Of a stretch of 64,000 bases of DNA, positions 1 to 14,700 are shown piece by piece. Positions within the stretch are counted from its first letter, which is position 1. Each line of letters starts with the position of its first letter. A program made the position numbers and the translations under genes. Under the pieces are notes generated by a model. It ran no database searches. It was not told where the DNA came from and was given only the letters and a program-made list of their open reading frames with translations. Origin of the DNA: Congeria kusceri (taxonomy: Eukaryota > Mollusca > Bivalvia > Myida > Dreissenidae); NCBI GenBank assembly GCA_027627225.1, contig CM051034.1, positions 42,996,048-43,060,047 on the forward strand, in the 5' to 3' direction.

Positions 1-1412
1 ATTTAATGATACTTGATGGCAAGTTACAATTACCAGAACGAGATGACCGTATTACAATAATATTCCACCAGTGATACAGTTAAGGGCCGTTTTTTTGACA
101 CATTTAATTATTTTGTTATGGAATCATGTCGCATTCTTAAAATATAAGTTTGACAATTAATCTGGTCTTGCAGTTGTCGTGTTCTTAAGTTTATAAAACT
201 ATCCTCTGTCCTTCTAATTTAGCTGCTATCAATTGATATAGCGCATTTCTGGGGAACAAGCACCAGTTTCACTCGTACCATCGTTTTATTGTGTGCCATA
301 TTTTTACTGGACTCGGTCAAGGAGCCATTTCATTTTACTCATACCAGTACCATGTACTCCTCAAAGCCTTCAATAAACACATCGCTAAATGCATTTTATT
401 TTATTTATGAATACACCATTCACATTCAAATACATGATTAAATACAAGTCGTTTTCAGATGTATCGTTATTGTACACGTCACATGCCACAAGCTGTACTG
501 ATGACGGGAAACAATAAAACAAATCAAACACATCACAGAGTAATCAGCTTAGGCCATTATTTTTATCTCATTTTATTTTTGCAAATTCATTTGAGAGGCT
601 TCGGGAAAGCTATAAATCTCCGCCAATTTTTTCACCCTTAATTGTATTCGAACTGCATTTCCCACTACCGATCTTTCGGTAAGGACATACATACATGTAA
701 ATTTCATATTGGCCTCATAATAAAGACTGGTTCGTGCTAAAGAAAACTATTTTATATTTAATACAAAAATTGTTGCTTTACATTGCTCTCTCTTCAATCT
801 GGGGAATACCTCTGCAATAATAGCAAAATAGCAAACACCTTGTGTAACATTGCTTAAATTTATCAATATCAATTATGTGGACAATTAAGTACAATTTAGC
901 TTTTCCTATGTTTAAAATTAAAGTCAACTACATATACATGCATATCCCACTTTCAAGAAGGACATCATTGCCATTGTTCCTACCTTTTATGGTCTATGAC
1001 TACACTGGATAAGATAACAACATAAATGATAATCAGTTTATCAACAGCGCATTCGATTTTCAAAGCAATTAATGAAATGTCTGATCCAATGGGAACACTT
1101 TTATATTGAGTTTTAAAAAATAACATACAAAACCATTATTTCAAACACACACAATTTAACTTGACAATTTCCATTTGCAACATGTGATCTAACATTAATG
1201 CAATACGAGAAACATACTTAACACGTAATACATTGAAAATGCATGTAAACATTCAAACTAATTCAATAAGGAAAACACTACATGCAGATACAACTACGCT
1301 AATTACCCACATCGACGTCAAACACCACACGTTGTATTTGTTCATATTACGGAAAACCTCTCTGAAACTCTTACACGTGATGACATTGGCAAATTTGTTT
1401 GCTAAAGAAACA
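1..1412. other. 3' flank of the PARP14-like gene, no gene seen
   Basis: AT-rich sequence downstream of the stop codon of the PARP14-like gene, which is read right to left. No open frame here resembles a known protein and no repeat family stands out. Several TTTATT or TTTAAT strings (for example near 393-403 and 757-762) would be AATAAA or ATTAAA poly(A) signals on the minus strand, so part of this stretch is probably its 3' untranslated region. The mRNA end cannot be placed from sequence alone. Confidence 0.5.
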
Positions 1413-2729
1413 TTATTTGAACGTGATTAAGTGTTCGGGGTAGGCCTGTGTGTCGTTAAAGATGACAAACATGGATGGGCTTCCAGGATTGTCCGTAACT
1501 GAATCATAGAGCACATGGGGCACGGTTGGGTTCTTTGGTGGAGGCACTCGCATCGACGGATCACCTCTCGTGTGTTCTCCCGTTAGGACAAGGCAGCGAT
1601 ACATTCGCTTGTTGCCGGACCCATCAGCCGGAGAGTACTTGGGTTGTGCTGAGTATGCAGCACTCATAGCAAAATACACACCCTGACCAAAAGCGGTTGC
1701 TACAATCAGATTAATAAAGTAAGGTTACACTGGCGACTAAAACATGTTGTTCAACATAAACTAGCAATCGAAACTGGTTTTAAATAGTTTATAATTAGAT
1801 GCACTCAAATAATTAAACGAGGCGTGTCGTGGGCAACCCGGGCTTAATGCATGTGCGTAAAGTGTCGTCCCGGATTAGCCTGTGCAGTCCGCACAGGCTA
1901 ATACGGGATGACACTACGCACATGCATTAAGCCCGGTTTTCCCACGACACGCCTCAAATTAACCTTTATTTAATGAAAATTAGCATTATGTTATATATGT
2001 TTCTTTTAACTTCACTAACATTTTGTTGTTGTTATTTCTGTAACATATTGTATGTGCCTTTTAATATATTTCAATTTAATGAACTTAAGTACCATTTTTC
2101 CCGCAATAGCTTCTGTTAAACCCATGTGCATTGATGCTTTTCACGGCGTCCTGCGCGGTTCCATGCCATAGAACGAGCTCGACGTTTTTGCTTTTGCGTG
2201 ACGTCTGCATTTGCTTTTTCTTCGCTTGGTATTGCGTATAAAGCGTTGCGTTCTGTATTCGCTCGATCTTAAATAAGTGGCATATGTTAAAAAAACATGT
2301 ATTTTTAAATGTACAGTTAATGTTCAGCAGTTATACACAATTTTCTAGCGAATATAATAAATGATGTCAATTGTAAGTTAAAAAAAAAAAATTACAGAGA
2401 CAGATGGATGACAATCACAAATTTGTTGAGATATCAAATAACACGTTGCAAAAAGTTTGGGTTAAGCATTTACTTATCATGTAGATTCGTGTTTTCAAAT
2501 CAAATAGAAACAATTACAAGCTTTTTTTATACGAATATTAATAATTAAGACACTTTCTTAATAAATAATGATATATTCACCATTACAATATTCACGCGCT
2601 GCCCAATCGTTGCAGTGAATTCTTGTTCTACTTTCGAGTATTCCTTATCGGACTTCGATAACGCAACACATTCAACCTGAGCAGGATCCTTTATTGCGCT
2701 CCAATGCGAAGGAATATCTAATTTAGTTT
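1413..2729 (-). CDS. PARP14: PARP14-like exons 25-27: ART catalytic domain
   Basis: Exons 2729-2596, 2267-2093 and 1699-1413 encode the C-terminal ADP-ribosyltransferase fold, residues about 1701-1898. It opens with an IPSHW motif. It carries LWHGT with the NAD-binding histidine at about residue 1780, GVYFA with the tyrosine at about 1812, and CLVLTGE, where the third triad position (about 1842) is leucine rather than the glutamate of polymerising PARPs. An H-Y-L triad predicts mono-ADP-ribosylation, as in vertebrate PARP14. The end of the domain has VPPPKNP, LYDSVTDN and QAYPEHLITF before TAA at 1413-1415. No catalytic residue is missing, so the enzyme looks active. Confidence 0.93.
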
Positions 2730-5700
2730 CTGAAGTAAAATAAAACCTGCTTTGTTTGACTAAGTAATAAAACATATTATCATAATCATCAAGTTTACGC
2801 TTTCTCAACTAAATGCACACGTACGAGTTTATCATTCATCTGAAATGATGTAAATTCTAAGTTGTAGCGTGATTGTTGACACTAAATGAGCTCGACAGAT
2901 ATTTGACAGTGACATTCACATATTACATATATTATTGCGCCCTTGTGTAAATTTATCATATAACACACTTATGGAATACAATGATTATCCTGGACACAAG
3001 GTTAATTGTGGACTGGCCGATGACTCTTTTTTAAATGAACTTCTCACTGTTTGTTTGTAAACAACCTAAGCCAGTGCCGATCTTTTAATGTATGAACGTG
3101 TACTTCCTTTCAAGACGCAAAAGTATGTGTGACAACATAATCACACAATATTTGCAATAAAATAAGGTTTCAAAAATATACTTCTATAATGCGTCAGATA
3201 TACTTGCTTACAGTACCGCGTCAACGAAACAGTCAGTCTTATTGAAAATAACGTAAATCAACAAATTGTAGTTCGTACATTATACAATGTGAGTTTGCTA
3301 AAAAAAATGTGTTTCAATCATTTATTACGACTTATATTTATACTAGTGTACAATTGCAACTAGAACAACAACGCTTAATAATTATTTCTTCACTCTGGAC
3401 AAGAAAACGTCATGTTTACTTTTCTTATATTTTAGTTGTAGATTTAAATGTTTATTTAAACAACGAGAAAGTGTTGCAGCCATCCCACAGTCGCCGATAC
3501 CATGATAATTAATTTCTAAAAGCACTACGTGCCAGGTGAACTAAAAACTTTCCAAAACATGGCATTTTACCTTTACAATACTCTACAGGAGCTAAATACA
3601 AAAGGTATACATGTACCGTTTCGCAGATCTCTTCGAAGTACTGAGTATTTAGTTCCTGGATTCGTGACATCCCATTCCTTCATTTTATCAAAATCAATTG
3701 TATATTCCCTACGCACCAATTTAAAGTTAATAGACTTTTGTTTTTGTCCAAACGCTTGCTCGATTAACTGGTTTGAAGTTTTATCAAACGCCACTGTTTT
3801 ATGTTCTTTTATGAAGACCCATTGAACAACAGACTGTAGCAGCTCGGCGTTTTCTTGGTCATGCTTGTGTTTATCAGCGTTTCTGAAACAGCATACAACA
3901 ATTCCACCATGCAGCTATTACACTATGGCATCTGACTGTGCACTGAGCTATCCGAGAGTGTACTACTGCTTTGTGAGAAATGTACAAAATGAGAAATGTA
4001 CAAAAACAAACCAATTTTAATTCATCTTGTAAGCACACAAAATGCAAACAAAAATATACTTTGAACATACATTGTATTAACAATTTTGTTAAATCTGAGT
4101 TGTGTACCAAAATTAATGTATACCATAATCTGACATAAAATAACAGATATATAAATGGCCAGAGATGGATGAGTTGCAATATACCGTACCACGTTTAACA
4201 TTACCAAAATACCGATGCCGAAGAAACTAAAAAGTTGTAATTGAATCATTTTTTAATGTGTCGCCCAGAAAAGCAATTTTAGTCAAAGCAAACAATTTAC
4301 AACACATACCTTAACACTAGGTGAACGTGATCCTTCATGTTCGAGACGTTCCCGATAAGACCCACTAGTACGATTTCTTCTTTTTTCTGATCGATAGTAA
4401 GATTAACGTGGTTGTTTGCTGCCTGTACCTCCAGTTGTTTAATCTGTAAAAATGTATCACCATTTTTATTCGTTGTATAGAAAACATAACTGCCCACAAT
4501 GTTGAAGACTTGTATTTACATTTGTATTCATGCAAAACATTAACAAACAGAGATTATAAGAGACTCTATTAAAATAATATGGTACTCTTTATGTAAGTAA
4601 CATTTAGTCAAATAAACAAAGAGCAATGAAAAATACAAGAAGCCTCTTTAATTTTAACAACTACATGTATTCGTTTTCTTACATTTTGATAAATCATATA
4701 ATTGACAATTTACACAACAAAATCAAGGCAATGCCTCCCATAGCTGAATACAAGAATATCACGTGTTTTAAATAACATAATAAAGTTAATAACGTAACTA
4801 ACATATACATTGTTACATCATTCAGTCGTAATTTGTTCACGTTACCTGCTTGTTGTTGAGCATGCGCACACACGAATCATGGATATTCGAGACTATCCAC
4901 TCGTCCTTGATAGTTTGTTTTATGCTTTTGATAGCTCGTTCAATACCACCGTTATTAGACGAATAAATTGTCAGTTGGACTTGATGGTCGTCTGTGTTCC
5001 GTGGTCCCATAGGTCTGTCTTCTTGAACTGGGGATCTTGATCGCCGACGTGTAGGCCCTATGATGTAATAATAACAAAACCATGGCGATTCAGCATGTAA
5101 TATCACGTCCTCATAAATGTCTGTGTTAATTACATTAGTACACAATTTAAATGAAAGTCGGAAAATAAAAATCGTTTACAAGTTGTATCAGGGTTGTCAG
5201 TACAGTCCATTGATACACTTACTAGCACCAGTCTGATTCAGTCCATGTACAAAATCATCCACCATATCCGCTTTAAACGCTACAATGCGGACCTCTTTGA
5301 GATTCTTCACTATGTGCTTGTTGAAGTCATCAATTGCAGAACGCATTGCAATTCCTACATCAACTGGTTTGCACCCGTAGTCTGAAATATATTTGATTTA
5401 TTGTCAATACAGGCTGATAACACGGGTATAGCAGGTGTTACTAGACATGTGGGTTGTCACAAAACTCCGCTGATATCGGAACAATATACACCAAAATATC
5501 CATGTGCACAAGCCCCGATGCTGATGAATATGTTTATAAAATTTCATCACTCTAGCAGTTATAATTTTTTAGTTAAGCGCGACACAAACATCCGACGGAC
5601 GCGACGGACGGACGAACAATGGCAAATCTATATGCCCTCTCTGAAAGTGGGTGCAAAAACTGAGTGCCGCAATATGGGACTACAATAAGTGGTAAATTTA

Positions 5701-8700
5701 ATTATCGCATCTGCAAATGTTCGTCTTTACTGAATGTTTAATGAGCTTTTGCGTTTAATATATCCGTCTCTTTTCGTGCTGTTGTAGAATTCAATATTGG
5801 CTGATATAAATACATACAAATAAAGTAACAATTAAACATATTTCAGCCACACCAATTGTATTATTTTAAATATAAAGTGATTTGAAACCTGCGTACTTGT
5901 TCCAAGAGCTGGGAACGAGATACTATGGAGGTGACCATCTTCAGCTTTTCGCAGAGCTGCGAGAATCAAAGGCTGCCAAGCGGAGGGATTTGACTGTGTT
6001 TCAACAAATATGACATTTTTGGCTGGCAAATTGCCTCCAACAGTCATTACAAGTCCGTCCTTTTTCATAATGTCTTCTGAAATGTAATAGACCGTGCATG
6101 TCATAAGTATATAATTCATGTTCAAGCAGAAATTATCATTGTAAATACACGGATACACAGTCATGTTAAGCAATTCAAATGTTACTAAAATCTATGACTC
6201 CAGAAATGATCAACAACACAGGCATAAACTGATAATAAAAATGGTATTGGAGACATAAGCAAATTATGACACGAAAAATTTCAAAATAGCAGGGAAAATC
6301 TCACTTCTGAAATTGCTGTCCTGCAGTAAAGCATTTCCGGCCTTTGTTCGAATGATTTTTGTAACTTGACCTGAAGTAAAATACAAATATTTATGGCATA
6401 AACATATCCGCCGTTGGCGTTCAACAAGCAACGAACAGTAAAGAAACACATAATGTGTTGAAACTAGTAGTAAAGTGTCTAATTCAAGGTCGTAAATATT
6501 TATCTACTTACTTGAACACAAACACGGTTGTTGTAACATGATCCAGTGTATTAATATCATCATGCCTCATGACAACTCATAACATCATTATGTACACATT
6601 TACAAAGTTCAGTCGTATTATGTAATTACATACTTACATAAATAGCAGCATTGTTACTAGGTCAAATTGCAAAAAATACAAAAACAACTACAACTTGTGC
6701 CCATTTATAAAACACATGCCCAGATGGCGGACTTGTACAGTTAACAATAAAATAAAGTGAATAACGCGATAATTACGAATATGTTAAATATATGTTCCAT
6801 ATCAACTTAATACACTTATAAACACATGTATTCAAGTAGAAAACAACAACTATCATGAATATTCGTTACTTGTGTATTGTATTCTATATGTGTCACTTTG
6901 ATACCTTTGTCCAAATCAAGTTCTTTATTACAACTTGCCACGATTGCATCAACACGTTCAGAGGTAATGTCCCCTTCCACAACGGTTACATTCAAACCTC
7001 CAATCTGCACCGGGTTTGAAGCTTCAACAAGAATGTGCAGTTGATATGAAAACACAGACTTAATATCGTATCAATAAGGATCATGCAAGAATTTTTCTGT
7101 TATAACTATTTAGGTACGTGAAATACCGGTAACTATTTTATTAAAGTATGTTACCGACTTGAAGTGACTAAGTGGGATTTATCTAATTTATATGACTTAA
7201 CAAATACACAAGTATAAAACTATGCAATTGTCTAAAACACTAAATAAAACGTTATCGATAAAAACGCAGCACTGCAAGATTTGCTTAAAACTGTCTCAAT
7301 GATAAAACAATACATTGGATAAGAATCGTGGTAGGAGTTTACCTACCATTGCTTGGAACAGCAGATGCAGAGCTTGATCCACCGGATGCCCCCTGTGCGG
7401 TGCCTAAGGCATCGACGAATGCCTTCAAAACAACATAATAATGTAAATTATTCAACAAGTTCTGTCTATGACGCAGACATTACGTGTTGGATACAAGTAA
7501 AAGCCACTGAACTATCAACATGAATCCTGTATTGTTCAATATATATGTGTGTATTTATTTGACACCTTCTGGTTATTAAATGTATGCCAAGACGTGCTAG
7601 TTCCGACACGGACAGCAGCAATGTTTGGAATCGGAAAGGGGACATTTCTAAATTTCAAGCAAGCGGTATCAGTAATCATATAAAATACCAACAAGAGGGC
7701 CACAAGGCCCTAGGTTGCTCACCTGAGGGGCTAAGGAACCAAACTGTTTTGAGGAAGTTTCATGAAGATTCGGCTAACAATTTGGCCTCTAGAGTGTTCA
7801 CAAGCTTTTTGTTCAATTTGACCTGGTGACCTAGTTATTGACCCCATGTCACCTGGTTTCGAACTTGACCCAGATATCATTGGGACAAATGTTCTTAGCA
7901 TGTTTAGTGATGACGGGGCTATAAATATTGCCGTTAGAGTGTTCACAAGCTTTTTCTTCAATTTGGCCTGGTGACCTAGTTTTTAACCCCGCATGACCCA
8001 GTTTTGAACTCATCCGACATAACATTGAAACAAATGTTCTGAGCAAGTTTCTAGAAGATTGGGCAAAATGTCACTCCTAGTGTTCACAAGATTTTTCTTC
8101 AATTTGCCCTCGTGACCTAGTTTTTGACCCACGTGACCCAGTTTTGAACTCACCTGAGATACCATTGAAACAAATGTTCTGAGCAAGTTTCTTGATGATT
8201 GTGCTATAAATGTAGCCTCTACAGTGTTTACAAGGTTTTTCCTACAATTTGCCCTAGTGACCTAGTTTTTGACCCCACATGACCCCGTTTCGAACTTTTC
8301 CGAGATATCATCGGGACAAATATTCTGCGTTAGTTCCATGATGATTGGACTATAAATGTGGCCTCCAGAGTGTTCACAAACTTTTTCTTCAAATTGGTCT
8401 GGGGACCTAGTTTTTAACCCCACATGACCCAGTTTCAAACTCGACCGAGATATCATTGGGACAAATGTTTTCAGCAAGCTTCATGATGATTGTGCTACAA
8501 ATGTGGCCTATAGAGTGTTCACAAGCTTTTACTTCAATTTGGCCTGGTGACCTAATTTTTGACCCCACGTTACCCAGTTTCGAACTCGTTTAAATATTAT
8601 TGAAACAAATGTACTGAGTGAGTTTAAAAAAGATTGGGTAAAAATATGACTTTTAGGGTGTTCATAAGCTGTTTTATTACATGCCTTAGTGGCCTAGTTT

Positions 8701-11700
8701 TTGACCCCACATGACAAAGTTTCGAACTCGTCTGAGATATCATTGGAACAAATGTTCTGGGCAAGTTTCATGAAGATAAAAGGCAATAAATGTGGCCTCT
8801 AGAGTGTTCACAAGCTTTTAAAGTTTTCAATATAGCCATATAAGGAAAACTGCCCCGCGCCGTGGCGGCCATATTTTTCAACGGAGTGGAATCATTTTCG
8901 AACTCGGTCGAGATATCACAAGAAGAAATGATCGGAGCAAGTTTCATGTCGATTGGGCCAAAAATGTGACTTCTAGAGTGTTTACAAGCTTTTTCTATAG
9001 CCATATAAGGAAAACTGCCCCACCACCTGGCGGCCATGTTTTTCATCGGAGCGGAACCATTTTCGAACTCGGCCGAAATATCATCAGAAAAAATACTCTG
9101 AGCAAGTTTCATGTTGATTGGGCAAAAAAATGTGACTTCTAGAGTGTTCACAAGATTTTTCGTTAGCCATATAAGGGCAACTGCCCCGCCCCCTGGCGGC
9201 CATATTTTTCAACGGAGCGGAAGCATTTTCGAACTCGACCAAGATATCATAAGAACAAACGTTCTGACCAAATTTCATGTTGATTGGGCAAAAATGTGAC
9301 TTCTAGCGTGTTCACAAGCTTTTACTTCAATTTGACATAGTGACCTAGTTTTGGACCCCACATGACCCAGTTTTAACAATGAAGATTAAGCAATAAATGT
9401 GGCCTCTAGAGTTTCACAAGGTAACCCCCCGCTGTCCTCCCAATCCTACACTTCCAATACACCATTTTATCCCTTCCAGGGTGGCAATATGTCTTTTACC
9501 TAGTTCATTACTGTGTATCTAAAAATTATATTTAAACCATGTTATTGTCTTGTTAAACAACATGAATATCCCATTTATTTTGTTCCAGCATAATCAATAT
9601 ATTAACTTTGACATGTATTAGCATGTTGACCATTACTTTAAAGGTACACAGTAACATATTCACCCATGTAAAGTATTTTTAACTTGTAAATATTATAAAT
9701 ACTGTATGTTCTTGTTTCTTTAATTCTTAACTGTATTATAAGTTGAATTCTTATCATATTGTTTTGAAGTGGCCCTATCTAGGTGACTGTTTTGTAACTA
9801 GCAGCCTATATTGCTGCATTTTATGTATATAAATAAACATACTTTTTTAAACATTGTTTTAATGGGGGAAACCATCATTTTAAAATAGCCCAACTCTCTT
9901 AACATACCAAACAGACATGGTCTTACGTTGGAGCATCTCGCTATATTCCCTGTCTGCAAGCGTTCAACATAAGTTAACAGCATGTCGCATAAATGTTAAA
10001 AATTAAAATTACCTATACACATAACATACTTGCTATGCAAGTCTATTTTCATTTATATTATATTAAATCTTCACTATTTAGTGATCCTTGATCCATTTTA
10101 TTTATCATAAGAAGTATTCTTACTTCAACATACAGTTAAATAGAGTTAGAACTCTAAATACCAACTATTTATTGCTTTACATTATAATACTCATTTTATT
10201 CAGAGTATTATTTACTATGACATTATTTCTAGGTAACTTAGTGTTAATTTTCTGCCTTCTCATACCCCGGCAGCATAATATTGTAGCAAAGACATGCAAA
10301 TATCATATTAATTCTGTACAACTATGTTGAACCACTTAGAGATCTGGTAAAACATTAAACTGTTCATAATTTTATTTTAAATAACAACCGGTACTATTGT
10401 ACCCTTGTTTCCAAAACTTCTTTAAAAGTATATGGTTATTAAATCATATATTTCAACCAGATCTTTAAGTTAAACAGACTCCAACAATCCCATTACAGCA
10501 TATGCTGAATAATAGGTCTAGAAAAATGATGATACATGTAAAAGTATGTGTTTCTATCATTAAATCTTATTCTGTTGGGCTACCATCTCACCTCTTTTCT
10601 ATCTAAGTATTTAACTGCAAAGAAAACAATAAATAAACACAAATTACATATCAAATTTTCTTCATACTTTATTAAAGCATATATAAATATGTAACATTCA
10701 TATAGAAATTAATTCTCTCAAATTTTATAAACATTTTCATATTAAAATCTGCATATTTTCATCTAGCAAATCTATTATTTTCAATATTTCTTTGCAATTG
10801 TTCATAATAGTGCATACTCTTCCAACCCTAACGTTATTATATAAGCTTCACGCTGATTGGTCAGACGGATTTGTAACGAGAATTTTGATTTGTTCAATTA
10901 CTATCAATTTTGAGCATCAAGCTCAATATGCAAATTACTTTCCCACGCTACCTCATTCCTTATTAAAGGCTGTATACTCGATTTTAAAGTTTATACACGT
11001 GTTGTATAAATTAAGAAAAGATATTTCTAAAGCAGATATTACTGTTTCTTTTTACTATTACAAAGATTCATTTAAAAACAGTATTTTTATGTACTTCTGA
11101 TATATTTGTACGCTTAGATTTTTATGTAAAGCACCGTACCCACACTGCAAAGATTCTATGTGTCACACCCTTTAAAAGAAGGGATGTTTTATAGCTTTAT
11201 ACGAGCAGAGTTTTATATGTTAAGCAGTGTGCTCGGGCAATGGTTTAAAACCGAAGTCCCGAGGGTAAATAACCCCACTCGTCGTCGTCACAAGGTAAAT
11301 GTTGACGACGGACGACGGACGACGGACAAAAGGATTAGTACGTTGTGCTCAGGTGAGCTAAAATGGATTTCAGGTTCCAAACTTCTGACAATAGGGACTA
11401 AATGTATAATAGAATTGTCACATGAGCGACGGATATACCCACACAATATGGCATTGTCACAAAACTATTGTATCCATTTGAAAGAAATACACACAGAGAG
11501 AATGCTGTAATTTGTCAAATTTTAACAGTGTATTTGGAAAAATTTAATTTCAATAGGAGCCATAACTCGGTCAACATTTAGTAGTTTGTAACGAAAGTTG
11601 AACTAGATCTGTATTTTATTATGTTACACCTGTGTACCAAACATAATTTAACAAGAAATGTGGAAATTCCACGAACACCAATTTTTTTCTAACGAAATGC

Positions 11701-14700
11701 ATAAGTCAGCACAATAATGAAAGAAAGTTCTGGGTGCAAGGTGAAGGTCATACACCTATGGCCAGGAAATGGTGACCTTGACCGTGCAATCCAATGCGAG
11801 GTCTCAATATAAAGTATCTAAATATGACGTTTCATTAAAATATCTAAATAAGTTCTTAAGTTATTGAGTGCAAACCGTTCTTTTATTTTTAGTAAAGGTG
11901 ACCTTGACCACACCCACTCCATATGCAATCACAAGAGAGGTCTAGATATAAGGTATCTACATGTGAAGTTTCATTAAAATATCTCAATTCGTTCTCTAGG
12001 TATTGAGTGGAAACTTTTTATATATTTTTAGTTATGGTGACCTTGACCCCATCCACCCCATATGCAATCCCAAGCAAGGTCTCAATATGAGGTATTGACA
12101 TATGAAGTTTCATTAAAATATCTCAATGTGATCTCAATTTATTGAGCGGAACATGTTTTTCTATTTTTAAGAATGGTGATATTGACCCTGAAACTACCCA
12201 CACCATATGCCATCCCAAGCAAGGTCTCAATATAAGTTATCCATGTATGAAGTTTCATTAAAATATCTCAATGCGTTCTCAAGTTATTGAGTGGAAACTG
12301 TTTTTCTACTTTTAGTAACGGTGACCTTGACCCCATCCACCCTATATGCAATCCCAAGCAAGGTCTTAATATGACGTATCGACCTATGAAGTTTCATTAA
12401 AATATCTCAATGCGTTCTCAATTTATTGAGCGGAACCTCTTTTTCTATTTTTAGGAATGGTAATATTGACCCTGACACCACCCACCCCATATGCAATCCC
12501 AAGCAAGGTCTCAATATAAGGTATCAATGTATGAAGTTTCATTGAAATATCTCAATGAGTACTCAAGTTATTGAGTGGAAACTGTTTTTCTACTGTTAGT
12601 AATGGCGGCCTTGACCCCACCCACCCCATATGCAATCCCAAGCGAGGTCTCGATATAAGGTATCTATGTAGGAAGTTTCATTAAAATATCTCAATGCATT
12701 ATCAAGTTATTGAGCGGAAACCGTTTTTCTAATTTTAGTAATGGTGACTTTGACCTTGACCCCATATGCAATCCCACGCGAGGTATCGATATAACGTATC
12801 TATGGACTGAGTTTCATTACAATAGCTCAATTCGTTCTCGAGTAAGAGAGCGGAAACAAATGTTGACGCAGCCACCCCTCTGTCAAAATTTAGTGGTTTG
12901 TAACCAAAGTCCAGCTTAACCTGTATTTTATGATGCAACACATGTATACCAAGAATTATTTGAATTTGTCAAGCCATTGTTGAGTTACCGTCAGGAAACC
13001 ATAATTTTAGGGAATTTAAGTCGAATAGGGGCCTTAACTCTGTCAAAATATGGTGGTTTGTCACCAAAGTCGAACTTCTTGAGTTATCGTCCGCAAACCA
13101 TGTTTTCAGGGAATTTAAGTCGAAAAAGGGCCATAACTGTGTCAAAATTTAGTGGTTTGTAACCGAAGTCGAACTTGACCTGCATTTTATGATGTTACAC
13201 ATGTTTGAATATGTCAAGCCCTTCTTGAGTTATCATCCGGAAACCAAAAAAAAACAACAGACCGACAGACAGACCGACAAGCTCACTCCTACATACCCTC
13301 CTAAACTTCGTTTGCGGGGGTATAATAAAAATCGCCCTAAAAGGTTAAATATGTTCTCGGTAAGTCCACTAAATAGTAATGATTATACAAGTAATATTAC
13401 TCATGCAGAAAAAAAAAAGTTGTACTCAATACGGAAAACAAACGTACCTGATATACGTCATCGTCCCTGTGGTAAATTACTATTCTTACAGTCCTCACAG
13501 ATGACTTCTTATAGTGCCTGGAAAACCAAGCTACACTGGAAAGCATCGTTTGGGCCACGTCCGATAGGGGGTACTTCTGACCGCCCGTACCGATGGCTGG
13601 GAATGCGATGGATGCATGCCCGTCTTTGTCAGCCAGTTTGAGACTTTCCGAAACCACATACTCAATACCCTTTGAAAAAAAACATCATGTCGCCGATGGA
13701 AATACATTGTTAAATTTTCTCAAAATAAACATAGTCCACAATCACATGTATTGCATTATAATTCAAAAGAAATCGGGCGGTATGAAGTTATAAGAAATGG
13801 TGTGTTATCATGTGTGTTTTTTAAACAATAAAAGCAGTAAACACGTTAAAAACTGACGATTGAAGAGCATTTATTAAATTCAAACACTATTTTATTCACC
13901 TTCTACAGCAGAAGTAGATACTCGTAATTAGTACATACCTTAAGATCTTCTTGGGACGAATAATGTTTAACAGCCACGTGGTAGACGCCTTTGCAAGGTA
14001 GTTTGAAAGCAGGAGTGCTTGCCACCTCGCGACCCGGTTGTATGCCTTGAGGATATTTGGAATCGAGTTCTCGTTGAAGCCCCTTGCCTGCCGCCTCTGA
14101 TAAAGCTTTCGACGATCTGCCCTTGTTCAGTTTCAAGTCCGCCGATGCAGAATTCACAATCACATCAACCTGTAAATAATGTGAATTGAATGTGATTTCA
14201 GAAACGTCGTCATTAATATGAATATCTAATATAAAATTACAAATGATATTGCATTACGGTCATGTCAATATGCTATACTTGTAGGTCATAACTGTAGAAT
14301 AAGCGCGATAACAACAAGAGCTGTCGGAAGAAAGCGCGCTCAAGTTTTCTTGTGCTGGCCGGAGTTACTTTTTTCTAAAACAAACTGTATGGAAAGTAGA
14401 GGCCTTTCTTGAGTTACTGAGTGGAAAGCAGTTTTCTAATTTTCAAAACAGTGTCCTTGACCCCACCCACCCCATATGCAATCTCATGCGATGTCTCACT
14501 GTACGGTATTTATAAATTAAGTTATTATTATTTGATTATTGTTAATATTTCAATTTGTTTTTTTTTCTATGTTTTAGTAACAGTGACCTTGACCTTGATA
14601 TCACCCACCCCACGCCAAATCCCAAGTAAAGTATTTTTGTAGGGTATCTATGTATGAAGATTTATTCTCGAGTTAGAGAGTGGAAATAAAAAGTTGACGC

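Noticed and set aside
1820..1953. Rho-independent terminator or miRNA hairpin
   Set aside because: A perfect hairpin, but it belongs to a repeated MITE family with at least three related copies and lies in an intron.
7584..9299. Several 60-127-codon frames on both strands
   Set aside because: They are translations of the ~140-bp tandem repeat units. Peptides repeat with the units and have no independent support.
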